NCBI RefSeq assembly: GCF_006542425.1
Contig: NZ_VFID01000003.1
Coordinates: forward strand, 124,001 to 188,000
Direction of reading: 5' to 3'
Length of the DNA: 64,000 nt
DNA from: Pseudoxanthomonas sp. z9
Lineage (GTDB): Bacteria > Pseudomonadota > Gammaproteobacteria > Xanthomonadales > Xanthomonadaceae
Below the pieces are notes generated by a model. That model ran no database searches, was not told the DNA's origin, and saw only the letters and a program-made list of their open reading frames with translations. The position numbers and the translations under genes were made by a program. Below, one piece after another: positions 20,821 to 29,157 of the stretch (its first letter is position 1; the number at the start of each line of letters is the position of its first letter).

Positions 20821-21980
20821 GGCGCGGCGCTCCGCCTGCGCGAGGTCGCCCAGCCGCGCTCCAGCACCAGCAACAGCGCAATCAGCATGGCCAGCCAAGG
20901 CTGAAGATCGCGGGGCGCCTGCGGATAGGCCGCCGCGCCGGGCAATGGCGCATGGTCGCGCGCGGCCACCCGCGAAGGCGCAGGCATCGGCTCGGCGAAC
21001 AGTTCGCGCAGCCGCGCCGGAAACACCGGTTCCAGCAGCTGCGGCATGACCGAAGGCTGCAACGGACGGATGAACCGCAGCACGCGTCCTTGCCCCAACG
21101 CGCCGCCCTCGACGATCACCGCGCCTGTTTCGTCGGTCCAGTACGGCGCCATCGCAATGTCATCGCCAGCACTCGCCTGCGCATCCAACAGTGCCGTGCC
21201 GCCCGCGGCGACCCATCGGCGAATCGCCGAAGGAATCTCGCCCGGCGCCAGCCAGATCAACGCGCGCGCATCGTCAGCCAATGGCTGCCCGATGTCCGCC
21301 ACCGAGAGCCGGTTCGCCGTCGCCGTTCCGCCGCCCCAGCTTTCGGCCGCCGCGCGCAGGTAACGCAGTGCGTCCTGCCGCCCGGGTGCATGGCGCACGG
21401 ACAGAACAGGCGGCTCGGCCGCGCCGGACTGGAACGCCGGTGGCGGCGAACGCGGCACCTTGCGCCAGTTGACCACGCGCGACAGCCGCGGACGCTCGCC
21501 GTCCGCGCCGTCAAACCAGGCGGGCACTACCACCGTCAGCGCCACCTCCGGCGGCAGATCCGCGTCCAGCTCGCGCAGCAGGCTGGCGGTGGGCACCGGC
21601 GAAGCGGGCGCGGGCGAATCCAGCGGCGGAAATCCCGGCGCCAGCCAACGCGACTCCGAATCCGTTCCACCCCATGCGCGCGCGGCGCTCGCGTCCACGT
21701 CCGGCAGCACCACGACCCACGGCGTTCCGCCATGGATGCCTTGCAGGACCGGCCGCGCCAGCCACAACGCGAGCAAGGCCAGCAACAGCAGGCGCAGGAG
21801 CAGCAAGCCGCGTTCGTCGAAGCGGATGCGATGGCGCGGGCGCGGCTTCTGGCGCAGCCAGCGCAGCGCGGCGAAATCGGTCGGACGCTGTTCGCTGCGT
21901 CGCGCCAGATGAACCAGCAACGGCAGCAGCAGCGCGCCGAGGGCCACCAGCGCGGCGGGCAACAGCAACCCCAGGCTCAT
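20817..21980 (-). CDS. BatA-like membrane protein
   Basis: 387 residues. The N-terminus (MSLGLLLPAALVALGALLLP, then LLVHLARRSEQRPTDFAALR) is the standard BatA N-terminal domain, with a second membrane segment at GLLLLRLLLLALLALWLARP. Residues after about 90 are probably periplasmic, and a final hydrophobic segment (PWLAMLIALLLVLERGW) anchors the C-terminus. It lacks an obvious MIDAS motif in the part after the helices. The ATG at 21980 overlaps the DUF58 gene stop (ATGA). In Bat-type clusters this protein acts with MoxR and a DUF58/VWA protein, and the same arrangement is seen here. Confidence 0.88.
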   Translation of the reverse strand: MSLGLLLPAALVALGALLLPLLVHLARRSEQRPTDFAALRWLRQKPRPRHRIRFDERGLLLLRLLLLALLALWLARPVLQGIHGGTPWVVVLPDVDASAARAWGGTDSESRWLAPGFPPLDSPAPASPVPTASLLRELDADLPPEVALTVVVPAWFDGADGERPRLSRVVNWRKVPRSPPPAFQSGAAEPPVLSVRHAPGRQDALRYLRAAAESWGGGTATANRLSVADIGQPLADDARALIWLAPGEIPSAIRRWVAAGGTALLDAQASAGDDIAMAPYWTDETGAVIVEGGALGQGRVLRFIRPLQPSVMPQLLEPVFPARLRELFAEPMPAPSRVAARDHAPLPGAAAYPQAPRDLQPWLAMLIALLLVLERGWATSRRRSAAP

Positions 21981-22873
21981 GCGTATTCCGCCGCGTCGCG
22001 CGCGCCGAACAACCGCCGCAGCGGCAGGTCCAGCGGCTGATCCAGGAAGTGCTCGGCATGGCGGATGCCGCTGGCGTCCAGGCGCGCCTTGAGCGCGCGC
22101 CGCGCGTCGGCGAAGCGCGCCAGGTAGTCCGCGCGCATCGCCGCGCCATCGCCCAGCAGTTCCTCGCCGGTTTCCGGATCCCGGAAACGGTGGCCGCCGG
22201 TGAACAGAAAATCGCGCTCCTCGGCGGTGAGCAGGGTGATCACCAGCACCTCGCGCCGCGCCGCCGCCAGGCGCTCGGCGATGGCCACGCTGGCCTCGTC
22301 GAAGCAATCGCCCAGCAGCAGCACCAAATCACCGGCGCCGATGCGCTCCCACAGCGGAGTGAGCTGTTCCGGCTCGGGAAACACCCCCTGCGCGGCCAGG
22401 CCGTGCAGTTCCAGCAGCAGGCGATCGCGCTGGCGGATGCCGGTGGCCGGCGCCACCAGCCGCAGCCCGTCCGCGCGCAATGCCACCAGTCCGAACCGAT
22501 CGCCTTGCCGCAGCGCCAGTTCGCCCAGGCAGGCCGCCAGCGCCTTGGCCGCGTGCAGCCGCGACCAGCCGGGATTCGTGCCGTCCGCCTGCGCCATCGA
22601 GGCACTGGCGTCGATCAGGATCCACAGCGCCAGCGGGCTCTCGCGTTCGGCCTCGCGCACGAAGAAGCGATCCGAACGCGCATACAGTTTCCAGTCGATC
22701 TGACGCGGCTCGTCGCCCGGCTCGTAGGCGCGGTACTGGGCGAACTCCAGCCCCGCCCCGCGGCTGCGGCTGCGATGCAGGCCGATGCCCTGCACGCCGA
22801 TCGCGCGACGCGAGGTCAGCCGCAGATCCTTCAGGCGGCTGCGTACCTCGGGCGGGATCGGGTCATACGACAT
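21977..22873 (-). CDS. DUF58 domain (VWA-like) protein
   Basis: 298 residues. Contains the DUF58 signature (GAGLEFAQYRAYEPGDEPRQ, then IDWKLYARSDRFFVREAERE) and a VWA-like fold with a MIDAS-type DASAS motif in LWILIDASASMAQ. Such proteins are the usual partners of MoxR AAA+ ATPases and are thought to help chaperone or activate metal-containing or exported proteins. No membrane helices or signal peptide are seen, so it is probably cytosolic or peripheral. Start at 22873, 13 nt after the moxR stop; its stop overlaps the BatA-like start. Confidence 0.93.
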   Translation of the reverse strand: MSYDPIPPEVRSRLKDLRLTSRRAIGVQGIGLHRSRSRGAGLEFAQYRAYEPGDEPRQIDWKLYARSDRFFVREAERESPLALWILIDASASMAQADGTNPGWSRLHAAKALAACLGELALRQGDRFGLVALRADGLRLVAPATGIRQRDRLLLELHGLAAQGVFPEPEQLTPLWERIGAGDLVLLLGDCFDEASVAIAERLAAARREVLVITLLTAEERDFLFTGGHRFRDPETGEELLGDGAAMRADYLARFADARRALKARLDASGIRHAEHFLDQPLDLPLRRLFGARDAAEYA

Positions 22874-22886
22874 CGGACGTGGACGA

Positions 22887-23882
22887 TCAGGACCGTGCCA
22901 GCGGCACGTCGCGCAGCAGCGCGGCAATCACGTCGTCGGCGCTCTTCTGCTCGGCTTCGGCGGCGAACGACAACAGCAGGCGATGGCGCATCACCGGCGC
23001 GGCCAGCGCGGCGACGTCCTCGCGGGTCGCGGCCAGGCGCCCGTGCAGCAGCGCCCGCGCCTTGGCGGCCAGCACCAACGATTGCCCGGCGCGCGGACCG
23101 GCGCCCCATTTGACGTACTTGCGCACTTCCTCCGGCACGCCGTCGCCCGGACGGCTCGCGCGCACCAACCGGGTGATCCAGCGCAGCAGATCCTCGCCCA
23201 GATGCACCTGGCGCACGTACTGCTGCAGCGCCAGCACGTCCGCGCCCTGCATCACCCGCGGCACCTCGCCCAACTGGCTGCCGGTGGTCTGCAGCAGGAT
23301 GTCGTGCTCTTCCTGCTCGCTGGGATAGTCCACCCGGATGTGCAGCAGGAAACGGTCCAGTTGCGCTTCGGGCAGCGGATAGGTGCCGGCCTGCTCCAGC
23401 GGATTCTGGGTGGCGAGCACGAAGAACGGCGAAGGCAGCGCATGGGTGATGCCGGCATAGCTGACCGTGCGTTCCTGCATCGCCTCCAGCAGCGCGGCCT
23501 GGGTCTTGGGCGGGGTGCGGTTGAGTTCGTCGGCCAGCAGCAGGTTGGTGAACACCGGACCGGGCTGGAAACGGAAGCGGCGATGGCCGGTGCCGTGTTC
23601 TTCTTCCAGCAGTTCGGTGCCGAGGATGTCGCTGGGCATCAGGTCCGGGGTGAACTGCACGCGCCGGAACTGCAGCTCCAGCGCCTGCCCCAGGGTCCGC
23701 ACCAGCAAGGTCTTGCCCAGTCCCGGCACGCCTTCCAGCAGGCAGTGGCCACCGGCCAGCAGGCCAATCAACAGCTGCTCGACCACGGCTTCCTGGCCGA
23801 CGATGGCGCGGCCGATGGCGTCGCGCAGGGAGGCCAGCCGATCCAGTTGCACCCGGATATCGGTTTCGGAAAGTTCGCTCAT
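22887..23882 (-). CDS. MoxR-family AAA+ ATPase
   Basis: 331 residues, typical of the family. The Walker A motif is GVPGLGKT and the Walker B is LLLADELNRTPPKTQAALLE, with the sensor 1 region in FFVLATQNP. The C-terminal lid domain follows. MoxR proteins act as chaperone-like ATPases with DUF58/VWA partners, and the partner gene follows directly. The start at 23882 (MSELSETDIRV) is chosen over an upstream ATG that adds non-family sequence. Placed between the DUF4159 gene (61-nt gap) and DUF58 (13-nt gap) in the same direction. Confidence 0.95.
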   Translation of the reverse strand: MSELSETDIRVQLDRLASLRDAIGRAIVGQEAVVEQLLIGLLAGGHCLLEGVPGLGKTLLVRTLGQALELQFRRVQFTPDLMPSDILGTELLEEEHGTGHRRFRFQPGPVFTNLLLADELNRTPPKTQAALLEAMQERTVSYAGITHALPSPFFVLATQNPLEQAGTYPLPEAQLDRFLLHIRVDYPSEQEEHDILLQTTGSQLGEVPRVMQGADVLALQQYVRQVHLGEDLLRWITRLVRASRPGDGVPEEVRKYVKWGAGPRAGQSLVLAAKARALLHGRLAATREDVAALAAPVMRHRLLLSFAAEAEQKSADDVIAALLRDVPLARS

Positions 23883-23943
23883 CGGAAATCCCGTGGAGAT
23901 GATAGGCCGCAGGACCACGACCGCGCGGCGGTGAAGGTCCGGC

Positions 23944-24675
23944 TCATGAGTTCAGTGCATACATGACGATGTTGACCGCAAACTTCGTGTTGTCCTCGGC
24001 CAGGAAGCGCTTGTTGCGCCAGTCGTAGTCCCATTCGCAACCATAGTCCTTGTTGCTGTAGAGCACGCCCAGACGGCCATTGATTTCGATGCCCTGCAGG
24101 TACTCGTGGACCAGATCGTCGCCCCAGCCATTGAGTTCGAAGCCGGTGGCCGGCGGACCGTCGAAGGTGAAGAAGCTGCGGTACAGCGGATGGTGGTTCG
24201 GCAGCTTCTTCATCGCCTTCGCCCCGAAGATCGAGGCCATCTGCGCTTCGAACGACTTGGCGAACAGGCCGTCGATGTCGTGGTTGCAGTCGTCCACGAA
24301 TACAAAGCCGCCGTTGCGCACGTAGCGCTCGAAGTTGCGCCGCTCGGCGGGATTGAATTCGACCAGCTTGTGCCCGGCCAGGTAGCAGAACGGCGCCGCC
24401 AGCACGCGCGGATCCGACAGCGCCAGCACGTGTTCCTTCGGATCCACCCGCAATTGGGTGTAGTCGATCAACGAGGTGATCAGGTTGGCGGGCATGCGCT
24501 GGTCCACGTCCCAGTCGCCGGAGTCGTAGCGCAGGCGGGTGAACCAGAAATCGTAGACGGGTGCCGCCCGCGCCGCGCGGGGGGAAGCGCCCAGCAAGGC
24601 TCCGGCGAGTCCACCGGTCATCAGGCGCAGGAATTCGGCGCGGGTCATGCCCGCGCCCTCGCCCGCATCGCCCAT
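23944..24675 (-). CDS. DUF4159 domain protein with Tat-like signal
   Basis: 243 residues (a start at 24648 is an equally good alternative). The leader TRAEFLRLMTGGLAGALLGA resembles a twin-arginine signal, but the second Arg of the RR pair is replaced, and it ends with an AAR-AAP type cleavage region. The mature part carries DUF4159 features (FWFTRLRYDSGDWD near its start, then a flavodoxin-like or GATase-like core with GGFVFVDDCNHDIDGLF and a C-terminal MYALNS). In other bacteria DUF4159 is often fused to a BatA-type N-terminus; here it is a separate soluble exported protein. Upstream, 24676-24848 is a 173-bp gap with no gene. Confidence 0.85.
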   Translation of the reverse strand: MGDAGEGAGMTRAEFLRLMTGGLAGALLGASPRAARAAPVYDFWFTRLRYDSGDWDVDQRMPANLITSLIDYTQLRVDPKEHVLALSDPRVLAAPFCYLAGHKLVEFNPAERRNFERYVRNGGFVFVDDCNHDIDGLFAKSFEAQMASIFGAKAMKKLPNHHPLYRSFFTFDGPPATGFELNGWGDDLVHEYLQGIEINGRLGVLYSNKDYGCEWDYDWRNKRFLAEDNTKFAVNIVMYALNS

Positions 24676-24848
24676 GCCGCCGGGCCTTCACGCAAAGGCG
24701 GGAGGCACGGCGGGAAAAAGGCGGAATCCATCGACGGCACGGGCATCTCGGAACAGTACGGAATTGCGGACGCCGGCCTGTCGCGGAAGGACGACTTCCA
24801 CGCATCCCGCGCGGTCCCCTCCCGCCACCGGGAGAGGACGCGAACGGT

Positions 24849-26183
24849 TCAAACCGCGTCGGACAGCGAGGTGAAGGTGAAGTCGCGCAGCTTCATCGGC
24901 GGGATCATCATCACGAACGAGGACTCGTCGCCGGCCACGCGCACCGGCTTGCCGAGTTCCTCGATGTTGTTGAGCATGATCACCGGCGACTCGTTGAAGC
25001 GGAAATTCTTCACCGGGTACTTGATCTCGCCGTTCTCGATGTAGAAGGTGCCGTCGCGGGTCAGTCCAGTCAGCAGCACGGTCTGCGGATCGACCAGGCG
25101 GATGTACCAAGTGCGGGTGACCAGGATGCCTTTCTGCGTGCTCTTCACCAGTTCGGCGGTGGACTTGTCGCCACCGGCCATCAGCAGGTTGCCGGGCGAG
25201 CCGACCGCGCGCTTGCCCTGCTTCTGCGCCCAGAAGCGCGAGTAGTCCAGGTTGGCAATCTTGCCGTTCTCGACGATCGCCATCTTCTCGCGTGGCAGGT
25301 TCTCGCCATCCCACGGCAGCACCGGCGCGTCCGGATGCCAGGGATCGGCGGTGAGATTCACCCGCGGATCGTAGACCTGCTCGCCCAGCTTGTTGCCGCC
25401 GCCCTTCTTGGACAGGAAGCTGCGGCCCTCGTCGGCCTGGCGCGCGTCGAAGAAATTCATCATGAAGGAGATCAGGCCCGCGGCCGCGGCCGGTTCCAGG
25501 ATCACCGTGTATTTGCCCGGTTCCAGCGCCTTGGCCTCGGCCGATTCGCTGGCCTTGCGCATGGCGGTGCGGATGTCGCTGTCGGCCTTGAACGCGCTGG
25601 CGTCCTTCAGGTTGCGGCCGACCCAGCCTGAACCACGTCCGTCCTCGGTGCGCACCGTGCAGGTGTAATCGAAGCTGGTGGCGCGCTGGTAGCCGAAGTT
25701 GCCCTTGCTGTTGGCGAAGGCGACGAAGCTCTGGCCGTCCTCCAGGAAGCCGGCGGCAATCAGCTTCTCCGCCTTGCAGGGATCGATGGACGCCTTGGCC
25801 ACCTCGGCGCGGAATTCCGGCGTGATGGCAGCGGTGGATTCACTGAAGGTGGGACTGGCCTGGTAGGCCTGCTTGTCGATGGCCGGCATGAACTCGGGGT
25901 TCTCCGGAGCCAGCCGGGCCAGATCCTCGGCGCGGCGGACCACGCGTTCCAGCGCGGCGTCGTTGAACTCGTTGATGGTGGCCACGCCCACGCGCTTGCC
26001 GAACGCCACCTGCACCGCCAGGTCGGCGTTGCTGACGATGCCGCTGGTGGACACGTCGTTGAGCGCGAACCGGATGTTGCCGCTGATGCTGCCGCTCAGG
26101 CTGGCCGTGCACTCGTCGGCCTTGGACAGCGCAATGACCTTGTCCAGGATGGCCTTGGCCTGCGCTTCGGTGAGGATGCTCAT
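24849..26183 (-). CDS. TldE/PmbA-type protein, inactive subunit of a TldD/TldE protease
   Basis: 444 residues of the TldD/PmbA superfamily (U62). Family features include the N-terminal half beginning MSILTEAQAKAILDKVIALS and the C-terminal half with the conserved RDGTFYIENGEIKYPVKNFR. The metal-binding HExxxH of TldD is absent (the only His in the middle is DPWHPDAP), as is normal for the TldE/PmbA subunit. No signal peptide is visible, unlike its neighbour. It follows the Tat-signal TldD gene by 97 nt, so the two probably form a heterodimer. The 97-nt spacer holds a perfect 18-bp palindrome at 26204-26221. A weak ribosome-binding site precedes the ATG. Confidence 0.9.
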   Translation of the reverse strand: MSILTEAQAKAILDKVIALSKADECTASLSGSISGNIRFALNDVSTSGIVSNADLAVQVAFGKRVGVATINEFNDAALERVVRRAEDLARLAPENPEFMPAIDKQAYQASPTFSESTAAITPEFRAEVAKASIDPCKAEKLIAAGFLEDGQSFVAFANSKGNFGYQRATSFDYTCTVRTEDGRGSGWVGRNLKDASAFKADSDIRTAMRKASESAEAKALEPGKYTVILEPAAAAGLISFMMNFFDARQADEGRSFLSKKGGGNKLGEQVYDPRVNLTADPWHPDAPVLPWDGENLPREKMAIVENGKIANLDYSRFWAQKQGKRAVGSPGNLLMAGGDKSTAELVKSTQKGILVTRTWYIRLVDPQTVLLTGLTRDGTFYIENGEIKYPVKNFRFNESPVIMLNNIEELGKPVRVAGDESSFVMMIPPMKLRDFTFTSLSDAV

Positions 26184-26203
26184 GTTCTGGGATTCTCTCG
26201 TAG

Positions 26204-26221
26204 GGCGGAGCGCGCTCCGCC
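26204..26221. repeat. 18-bp perfect palindrome between tldD-like and tldE-like genes
   Basis: GGCGGAGCGCGCTCCGCC reads the same on both strands and can form a tight 9-bp hairpin in the spacer between the two protease subunit genes. A second shorter inverted repeat (GGGCTTGCCCGGC-type) lies about 45 nt further. It could slow ribosomes or processing; function is unknown. Confidence 0.5.
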
Positions 26222-26280
26222 GCCTTTCGCTGTCGGGGACCTCGGGGTTCGGCGGAGCCGGGCAAGCCCGGCCCCACACC

Positions 26281-27915
26281 TCAACCCAGGCTGCGGGCGG
26301 TATTGATCACGTTGATGCCGTTGAAGCGCGCGGTGGAGGAACCATGCGACACCGCCGACACCTGGCCGGGTTGCCCCTTGCCGTCGAAGAACGAACCGCC
26401 CAGGCGGTAGTCGCTCTCGTCGCACACCGCCGCGCACGCATTCCAGAATTCCGGCGTGCGGATCTGGTAGGCCACGTCCTCGATCTGCTGGGTGATCTTG
26501 CCGTTCTTGATTTCGTAGAACAGCTGGCCGCCGAACTGGGCGTTGTAGCGCTGCTGGTCGATGGAGAAGGAGCCGTCGCCGATGATGTAGATGCCGTTCT
26601 CGACATCCTTGATCATGTCGGCCACGCCAAGCTTCTGCTTGCCCGGCTGCAGCGAGACGTTGGCCATGCGCTGGAACTGCACGCTCGACCAGGAGTCGGC
26701 GTAGCAGCAGCCGTCGGATTCGGTCTTGCCGAGGATATGGGCCTGGTCGCGGATGGTCTGGTAATCCACCAGCTTGCCGTCGGTGATCAGGTTCCAGCGC
26801 TTGGTCTTCACGCCCTCGTCGTCGTAGCCGACCGCGCCCAGGCTGCCGTCCTGCACCTTGTCGGCGAAGATGGTGACCTTGTCGCTGCCGTACTGGAAAT
26901 GCGATTCGCGCTTGTCCAGGGTGGCGAAGCTGGTGCCGGCGTAGTTGGCCTCGTAGCCGAGCACGCGATCCAGTTCCAGCGGGTGGCCGACCGATTCGTG
27001 GATGGTCAGCCAGGTATGCGAGGGATCCAGCACCAGATCGTACTTGCCCGGCTTCACCGACGGCGCCTTGAGCTTGGCGCGTGCCTGCTTGGCCGCGGCG
27101 ATGGCGTCTTCCTTCATGTCGTAGGACAGGCCGTAGTTGACCACGCCGTTGGGCGAGGTCACCTTGCCGGAGGCGTCGCCGTCCAGGTATTCGAAGCCCA
27201 TGCCCATCGGCGCGGACAGGCCGTCGCGGGTGCGGAACTTGCCGCTGGCCTTGTCGATGGCGGTGACGGTCATCGGCACCCAGATGCGGTGGATGTCCTG
27301 GTCGATGTAGGAACCATCGGTGCTGGCGAAGTACTTCTGTTCGTTGACCAGGAACAGCATCGAGTTGACGAAATCCGCGCCGGCGTTGATCGCGGCGGCG
27401 TTGACGCCCAGCAGCAGATCCGCCTTGTCCTTGATCGGCACCGCCATCGCGTTCTTGCGGATCGGTGTCTTCCACGCCACCTCGCCCACGCCCGGCGTGG
27501 CCGCCAGTTGCACCGGCTTGCCCTGCACCTTGCTGTTGGCCTTGGCGATCGCGGCGGCCTGCTGCGCGGCCTTCGCCACGCCCTGCGCGGTCAGTTCGTG
27601 GGTGGCGGCGAAACCCCAGGCGCCGTTGGCGATCACGCGGATGCCGACACCGGTGGACTCGGTGTTGACCACGTTCTGCACCTTGTCCTCGCGGGTGATC
27701 ACGAACTGGCGCAGGTAGCGTCCGATGCGCACGTCGCAATAGCTGGCGCCCGCCTCCTTGGCCGCGCTCATGGCGGTGTCGGCCAGGCGCTTCTTCAGGC
27801 CGACATCGAGGGAAGTCTGCAATTCCTCGGCGGCGATGGCCTTGCCGAAGTAGGCCGGCAGCATCAGGCCGCCGAGGCTGAGGCCGCTGTAGGCCAGGAA
27901 GTCACGTCTGCGCAA
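26281..27915 (-). CDS. Tat-exported TldD-type metalloprotease
   Basis: 544 residues. The start is TTG at 27915, giving LRRRDFLAYSGLSLGGLMLP with a twin-arginine (RRxFL) motif and a hydrophobic stretch, then AIAAEE as a cleavage region. This predicts export of a folded protein. The TldD body follows: GVGIRVIANGAWGFAATHEL near the N-terminal half and the zinc-binding HESVGHPLELDRVLGYEA (HExxxH) in the second half, with the conserved Cys region downstream. Cytosolic TldD cuts exposed unfolded peptides and matures some RiPPs in enterobacteria; a periplasmic version is less usual. A GGAG lies 8 nt before the TTG. First gene of the eight-gene minus-strand run. Confidence 0.9.
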   Translation of the reverse strand: MRRRDFLAYSGLSLGGLMLPAYFGKAIAAEELQTSLDVGLKKRLADTAMSAAKEAGASYCDVRIGRYLRQFVITREDKVQNVVNTESTGVGIRVIANGAWGFAATHELTAQGVAKAAQQAAAIAKANSKVQGKPVQLAATPGVGEVAWKTPIRKNAMAVPIKDKADLLLGVNAAAINAGADFVNSMLFLVNEQKYFASTDGSYIDQDIHRIWVPMTVTAIDKASGKFRTRDGLSAPMGMGFEYLDGDASGKVTSPNGVVNYGLSYDMKEDAIAAAKQARAKLKAPSVKPGKYDLVLDPSHTWLTIHESVGHPLELDRVLGYEANYAGTSFATLDKRESHFQYGSDKVTIFADKVQDGSLGAVGYDDEGVKTKRWNLITDGKLVDYQTIRDQAHILGKTESDGCCYADSWSSVQFQRMANVSLQPGKQKLGVADMIKDVENGIYIIGDGSFSIDQQRYNAQFGGQLFYEIKNGKITQQIEDVAYQIRTPEFWNACAAVCDESDYRLGGSFFDGKGQPGQVSAVSHGSSTARFNGINVINTARSLG

Positions 27916-28290
27916 GGCTTGCTCTCCAGCGATGAGCCCCGCAGCGCAGGGCCGGAACGGAACGGAATGAAGCGGGACGAAGCGGAATTGCGATGGGGCG
28001 GGTGCGTGCCGGATTCTTGCCGGTGGCTGAATGGTCCGTCAAATGACTTTCGGCATAGAAGCGATGCTTCGGGCGCAATTCCCCGACCGCCGCTTCGAGG
28101 CGATCCCGGTTTCGCATCGCAGCATGCATCAACGCCCCATGGGTGCGAACGGCAGGCGTGGTTCACCGTATTCGCGCTAAGCGGATGGCGCTATGGGTGA
28201 TGCGAAAGCGACCCCGCTTCCCGGTTTCGTTTGCACGCGCGCCAAGACGCCCGCCCATGCAGGTGGACGGCGCGGTCATGCGGGCAAGGC
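27916..28290. other. Intergenic region upstream of the tldD-like gene
   Basis: 375 bp with no protein-coding gene supported on either strand. It holds the candidate promoter of the tldD-like operon (28013-28042) and the end of the dapB region. Short open frames across it are GC-rich noise. Confidence 0.6.
28013..28042 (-). promoter_or_regulatory. Candidate promoter of the tldD-like/MoxR operon
   Basis: On the minus strand a TTGACG (-35, 28042-28037) is followed after 18 nt by AAGAAT (-10, 28018-28013). The start site would be near 28006, about 90 nt before the TTG start codon. The -35 is good; the -10 is moderate (4/6 to consensus). Confidence 0.4.
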
Positions 28291-29010
28291 TCAGTCGAGC
28301 AGATCGCGGACGCGGTATTGACCGGCTGCACGCCCCACCAGACGCCCGGCCACATGCAGGGCGCCCCGCGCGAAGATGTCGCGGTTGGTGGCCCGGTGCA
28401 CCAGCTCGATGCGTTCGCCCAGGCCGGTGAACTGCACCAGATGCTCGCCGACGATGTCGCCGGCACGCAGGCTGGCGTAATGCACCGGCGCCCCGGCCGA
28501 ACCGGCGGCCTCGCCCAGCGTGAGCGCGGTGCCCGAGGGCGCATCCTTCTTGTGGACGTGGTGGGACTCGACCACGTCGCAATTCCAGCCACCCAGCGCG
28601 CTGGCCGCACGTTCGACCAGTTCGGTCAGCACCGCCACGCCCAGGCTGAAGTTGGACGCCCACACCAGCGGAATCCGGCCGGCCGCCTGCGCCAGCGCAT
28701 CCCGCTGGGCCTCGTCCAGACCGGTGGTGCCCGACACCAGCCCAGCGCCGCGCTGCACGCACAGCGCCAACACGGGATCGAACCCTTCCGGCAGGCTGAA
28801 GTCGATGGCGACATCGAACGCGGGTACGCCGCCCAGTTCATTGGCAGCGAAATACGGCACGCCCTCCACCACCCGCTGCGCGGGCGATTTGCGCATCACC
28901 GCCGCGACCACCTGGAACTGCTGCGACTGTTCGGCGGCCAGGCGCAACAGGGCCTGGCCCATGCGCCCGGAGGCGCCGTGGATGAGGATGCGGGTGGGCG
29001 TGGTTTCCAT
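28291..29010 (-). CDS. dapB: 4-hydroxy-tetrahydrodipicolinate reductase
   Basis: 239 residues. Reduces hydroxy-tetrahydrodipicolinate to tetrahydrodipicolinate with NAD(P)H in lysine and diaminopimelate synthesis. Motifs are the nucleotide-binding loop IHGASGRMGQ at the N-terminus, GTTG, the NFSLGVAVL region, and the catalytic/substrate stretch ESHHVHKKDAPSGTALTLGE. The C-terminus ends in the usual R-x-x-LLD form. A start 9 nt upstream (29019) is possible; no good ribosome-binding site precedes either. It is the last gene in the minus-strand series tyrA-aminotransferase-dapB, but separated by a repeat-containing spacer, so it may be independently transcribed. Confidence 0.95.
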   Translation of the reverse strand: METTPTRILIHGASGRMGQALLRLAAEQSQQFQVVAAVMRKSPAQRVVEGVPYFAANELGGVPAFDVAIDFSLPEGFDPVLALCVQRGAGLVSGTTGLDEAQRDALAQAAGRIPLVWASNFSLGVAVLTELVERAASALGGWNCDVVESHHVHKKDAPSGTALTLGEAAGSAGAPVHYASLRAGDIVGEHLVQFTGLGERIELVHRATNRDIFARGALHVAGRLVGRAAGQYRVRDLLD

Positions 29011-29067
29011 GCCCGGCATGGTAGCCGAGCCGGCCCCATGGGCGAAGATGGCGGCCTGCTTTTCCTT

Positions 29068-29136
29068 GTGGGAGCGACGTGAGTCGCGAACGGGCCGCCG
29101 GGACTTCCTGGGTATCGCGACTCACGTCGCTCCCAC
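29068..29136. repeat. REP-like inverted repeat, copy 1
   Basis: A 22-nt arm beginning GTGGGAGCGACGTGAGTCGC at 29068-29089 is repeated in perfect inverse orientation at 29115-29136, with a 25-nt loop. A second copy of the same family is at 41117-41211. It lies between the dapB start and the aminotransferase stop. Similar GTGGGAGCGACG palindromes are common intergenic elements in xanthomonads. Confidence 0.85.
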
Positions 29137-29157
29137 ATGACACTCCACAGGGATGCT

